From NCBI GenBank assembly GCA_013396995.1, contig VWZP01008589.1, positions 119,379-183,378 on the forward strand: a DNA stretch of 64,000 nucleotides, written 5' to 3'. Of the stretch, positions 62,416 through 64,000 are shown one piece after another; within the stretch, counting starts at the first letter, position 1, and each line of letters starts with the position of its first letter. The position numbers and the translations under genes were made by a program. The notes under the pieces are model-generated. The model was given only the letters and a program-made list of their open reading frames with translations, was not told the DNA's origin and did no database searches. Source of the DNA: Dicaeum eximium. Its lineage: Eukaryota > Chordata > Aves > Passeriformes > Dicaeidae.

Positions 62416-64000
62416 GTAAGCAGTCTATCTGTACCTTATCACAGAATGAAGCATAAAGTTTAATTCACTAAGTTGGGTCACATAAATTTACAATCCTCTT
62501 CTCAGTTTTAAATTTACACACCAGGGTATATGGGAGTTTGTTTACCTCCCCAGAATGAGGAAGCCTGTCTGTACTGATGTTTCAATATGTTCTTAATAAT
62601 AAACAACATGGATTGCTTTCAGAAGTAGGGAGAAATCCCTGCAAATCTGGTGTTAGGGGCATGATTTGCTGTAGGGAGTCTGTCACTATTAATCAATACA
62701 TCCTGCTGCTGTTGTCTACTGTTTGACATAGTGTTCTGTGGAAAAGTTGTATTAAAACTCAAGTCACAGTTCTTAACCTTAACACATTAAATACACCTCC
62801 AAATAGAGAATTGGGTATTTTCTCTCATAGTACCCTAAAAATCATATAGTGGGCTGTTATGGGCTATATCTAAGTCATGCTTTTTTGCTAGAGCTGGGAG
62901 TACATTTTCAGAAAAGATGAAAGCAAGATAGATTAAATAGAAGGAAATAAGTTGTATTAAGAATTAAATTGTCATAAGTGACATGCTTTTTTTAAAATAT
63001 AATTTGCAAAAAATTTCCATCTTGCATATTTTTGCTGGTTAAAAAAATTGAAGGATATCTATTTTATGTTTACAGAAAGAATTTTAGGTCTTCTTTGTTT
63101 AAAATTAGTTTTACTATTTTACCGTAGGTAAGCACATGCTTACCTATGCTTTTCTAGCTAAATAACCAACTATGTTTTTTGTAATAAAGGAAGTAAATTT
63201 TAGGAGTGGTAATGGAGAACCTATGCTTTGGGTTTTGTAATATGCTTAGTGTAGAGGAGACTCTTTTCATCCTCAATCCAAAGTTTATAAAATCCAGCTT
63301 TCAGAAACACCTGCAAATTGTGGCAATTGCAATTGAAAAGTAAATATTACTTATGGGATGTAAGGTGGAAAAATGAATAAATGAAATAAAAAGAACAAGT
63401 ATGCAAAAAAATTACAGCTCTTAACTTTATTAGAGTACCATTCTTTATGCCTGTGAAGGAAGGAACTGAGATTGTTTTCAGTCTGAAAATAGGTAAATTT
63501 CAGGTGCTTCGTAGTGATTCTATAATTTTTAATAATGGTTAATTACTTTATATGTAGTAGAGTAAGTTTGACATGAGCAAGTTTATATTTCATATTAAAT
63601 TTGAGTATTGTTTTGCTACTTTTTTCATACCCAACCAAAGTAAAGATTTCAAAAGAAGTGATGTGAACACTTCCCTACCCACAGTTCCCTAATAACTTTA
63701 AATTTCTTTATTAAATTTATTTCTTACTTTTTCCTTCAATTTCTTTCTTGTATTAAAATTTGAATGCATTGCTATCTTAAGACATGGCACTGATACACTC
63801 TTTTCAGTTCTGCAGGCACCAACATTTTGTGTTTTCCCAAGATACACTGAAATTTCTTCACTTTTGTCTCCAGTTTTTGTACATAGAGGGGGGAAGCTTT
63901 ATGCCGCATGACAGGACTCATTAGTGAAATACCGGGATGTCAGAAAGTCTCTGTAACTCTTATTTTTCTTTGGGAATAATAGAAAATGGGCCCGACAAAT
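62416..64000 (+). other. intron downstream of exon 16, incomplete
   Basis: The donor gtaagc is followed by AT-rich sequence to the window edge. The expected next PHIP residues (NHAHEHFLDL... in human as remembered) are not found in any frame here, so the next exon lies outside. A perfect 10-bp inverted repeat sits at 63125-63146. No other feature was recognised. Confidence 0.85.
63125..63146. repeat. 10-bp perfect inverted repeat, 2-nt spacer
   Basis: The arms taggtaagca and tgcttaccta flank CA. The sequence GGTAAGC appears on both strands, so each strand shows a splice-donor-like word, probably by coincidence. Confidence 0.8.

Noticed and set aside
63980..64000. Possible next exon at the window edge after an 'aatag'
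   Set aside because: The following bases do not encode the expected PHIP residues in any frame and the pyrimidine tract is poor.

Overview
The window is a stretch of vertebrate nuclear genome lying inside one large multi-exon gene on the + strand, PHIP (pleckstrin homology domain interacting protein, also DCAF14/BRWD2). Sixteen coding exons were placed by matching translated segments to the PHIP protein as I remember it and then setting GT/AG boundaries that keep the frame. They span 8848-62415, total 2136 nt (712 codons), join in frame without a stop, and correspond roughly to residues 64-775 of the human protein. The upstream exons, the promoter and the downstream Tudor-like region and bromodomains lie outside the window.

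The organism is most likely a bird. Several degraded CR1 LINE copies are present, some with the typical avian 3' end; there is a further repeat that I recall from bird genomes; no mammalian Alu or L1 is evident. A turtle or crocodilian is not strictly excluded.

Layout: 1-8847 is intron. Exons 1-2 (8848-9210) encode the segment before the propeller. A 10.5 kb intron with CR1 copies follows. Exons 3-5 (19673-25813) encode WD repeats 1-3. After a 5.8 kb intron comes a compact cluster, exons 6-11 (31607-37092), for WD repeats 4-7. A 15 kb intron (37093-52076) then separates exon 12, which encodes WD repeat 8. Exons 13-16 (57085-62415) encode the post-propeller segment and the start of the charged linker. 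The window ends inside the next intron.

No second protein-coding gene, RNA gene, CRISPR array or prokaryote-type system could be supported. Most remaining ORFs are chance or antisense shadows. The most testable observations are a NAGNAG tandem acceptor at exon 16, a perfect 18-bp inverted repeat just upstream of exon 10, a possible MIR relic, stacked CR1 insertions, and an unexplained GC-richer ORF at 27755-27958. I found no convincing undescribed biological system. Exon numbers count from the start of the window, not from the gene.
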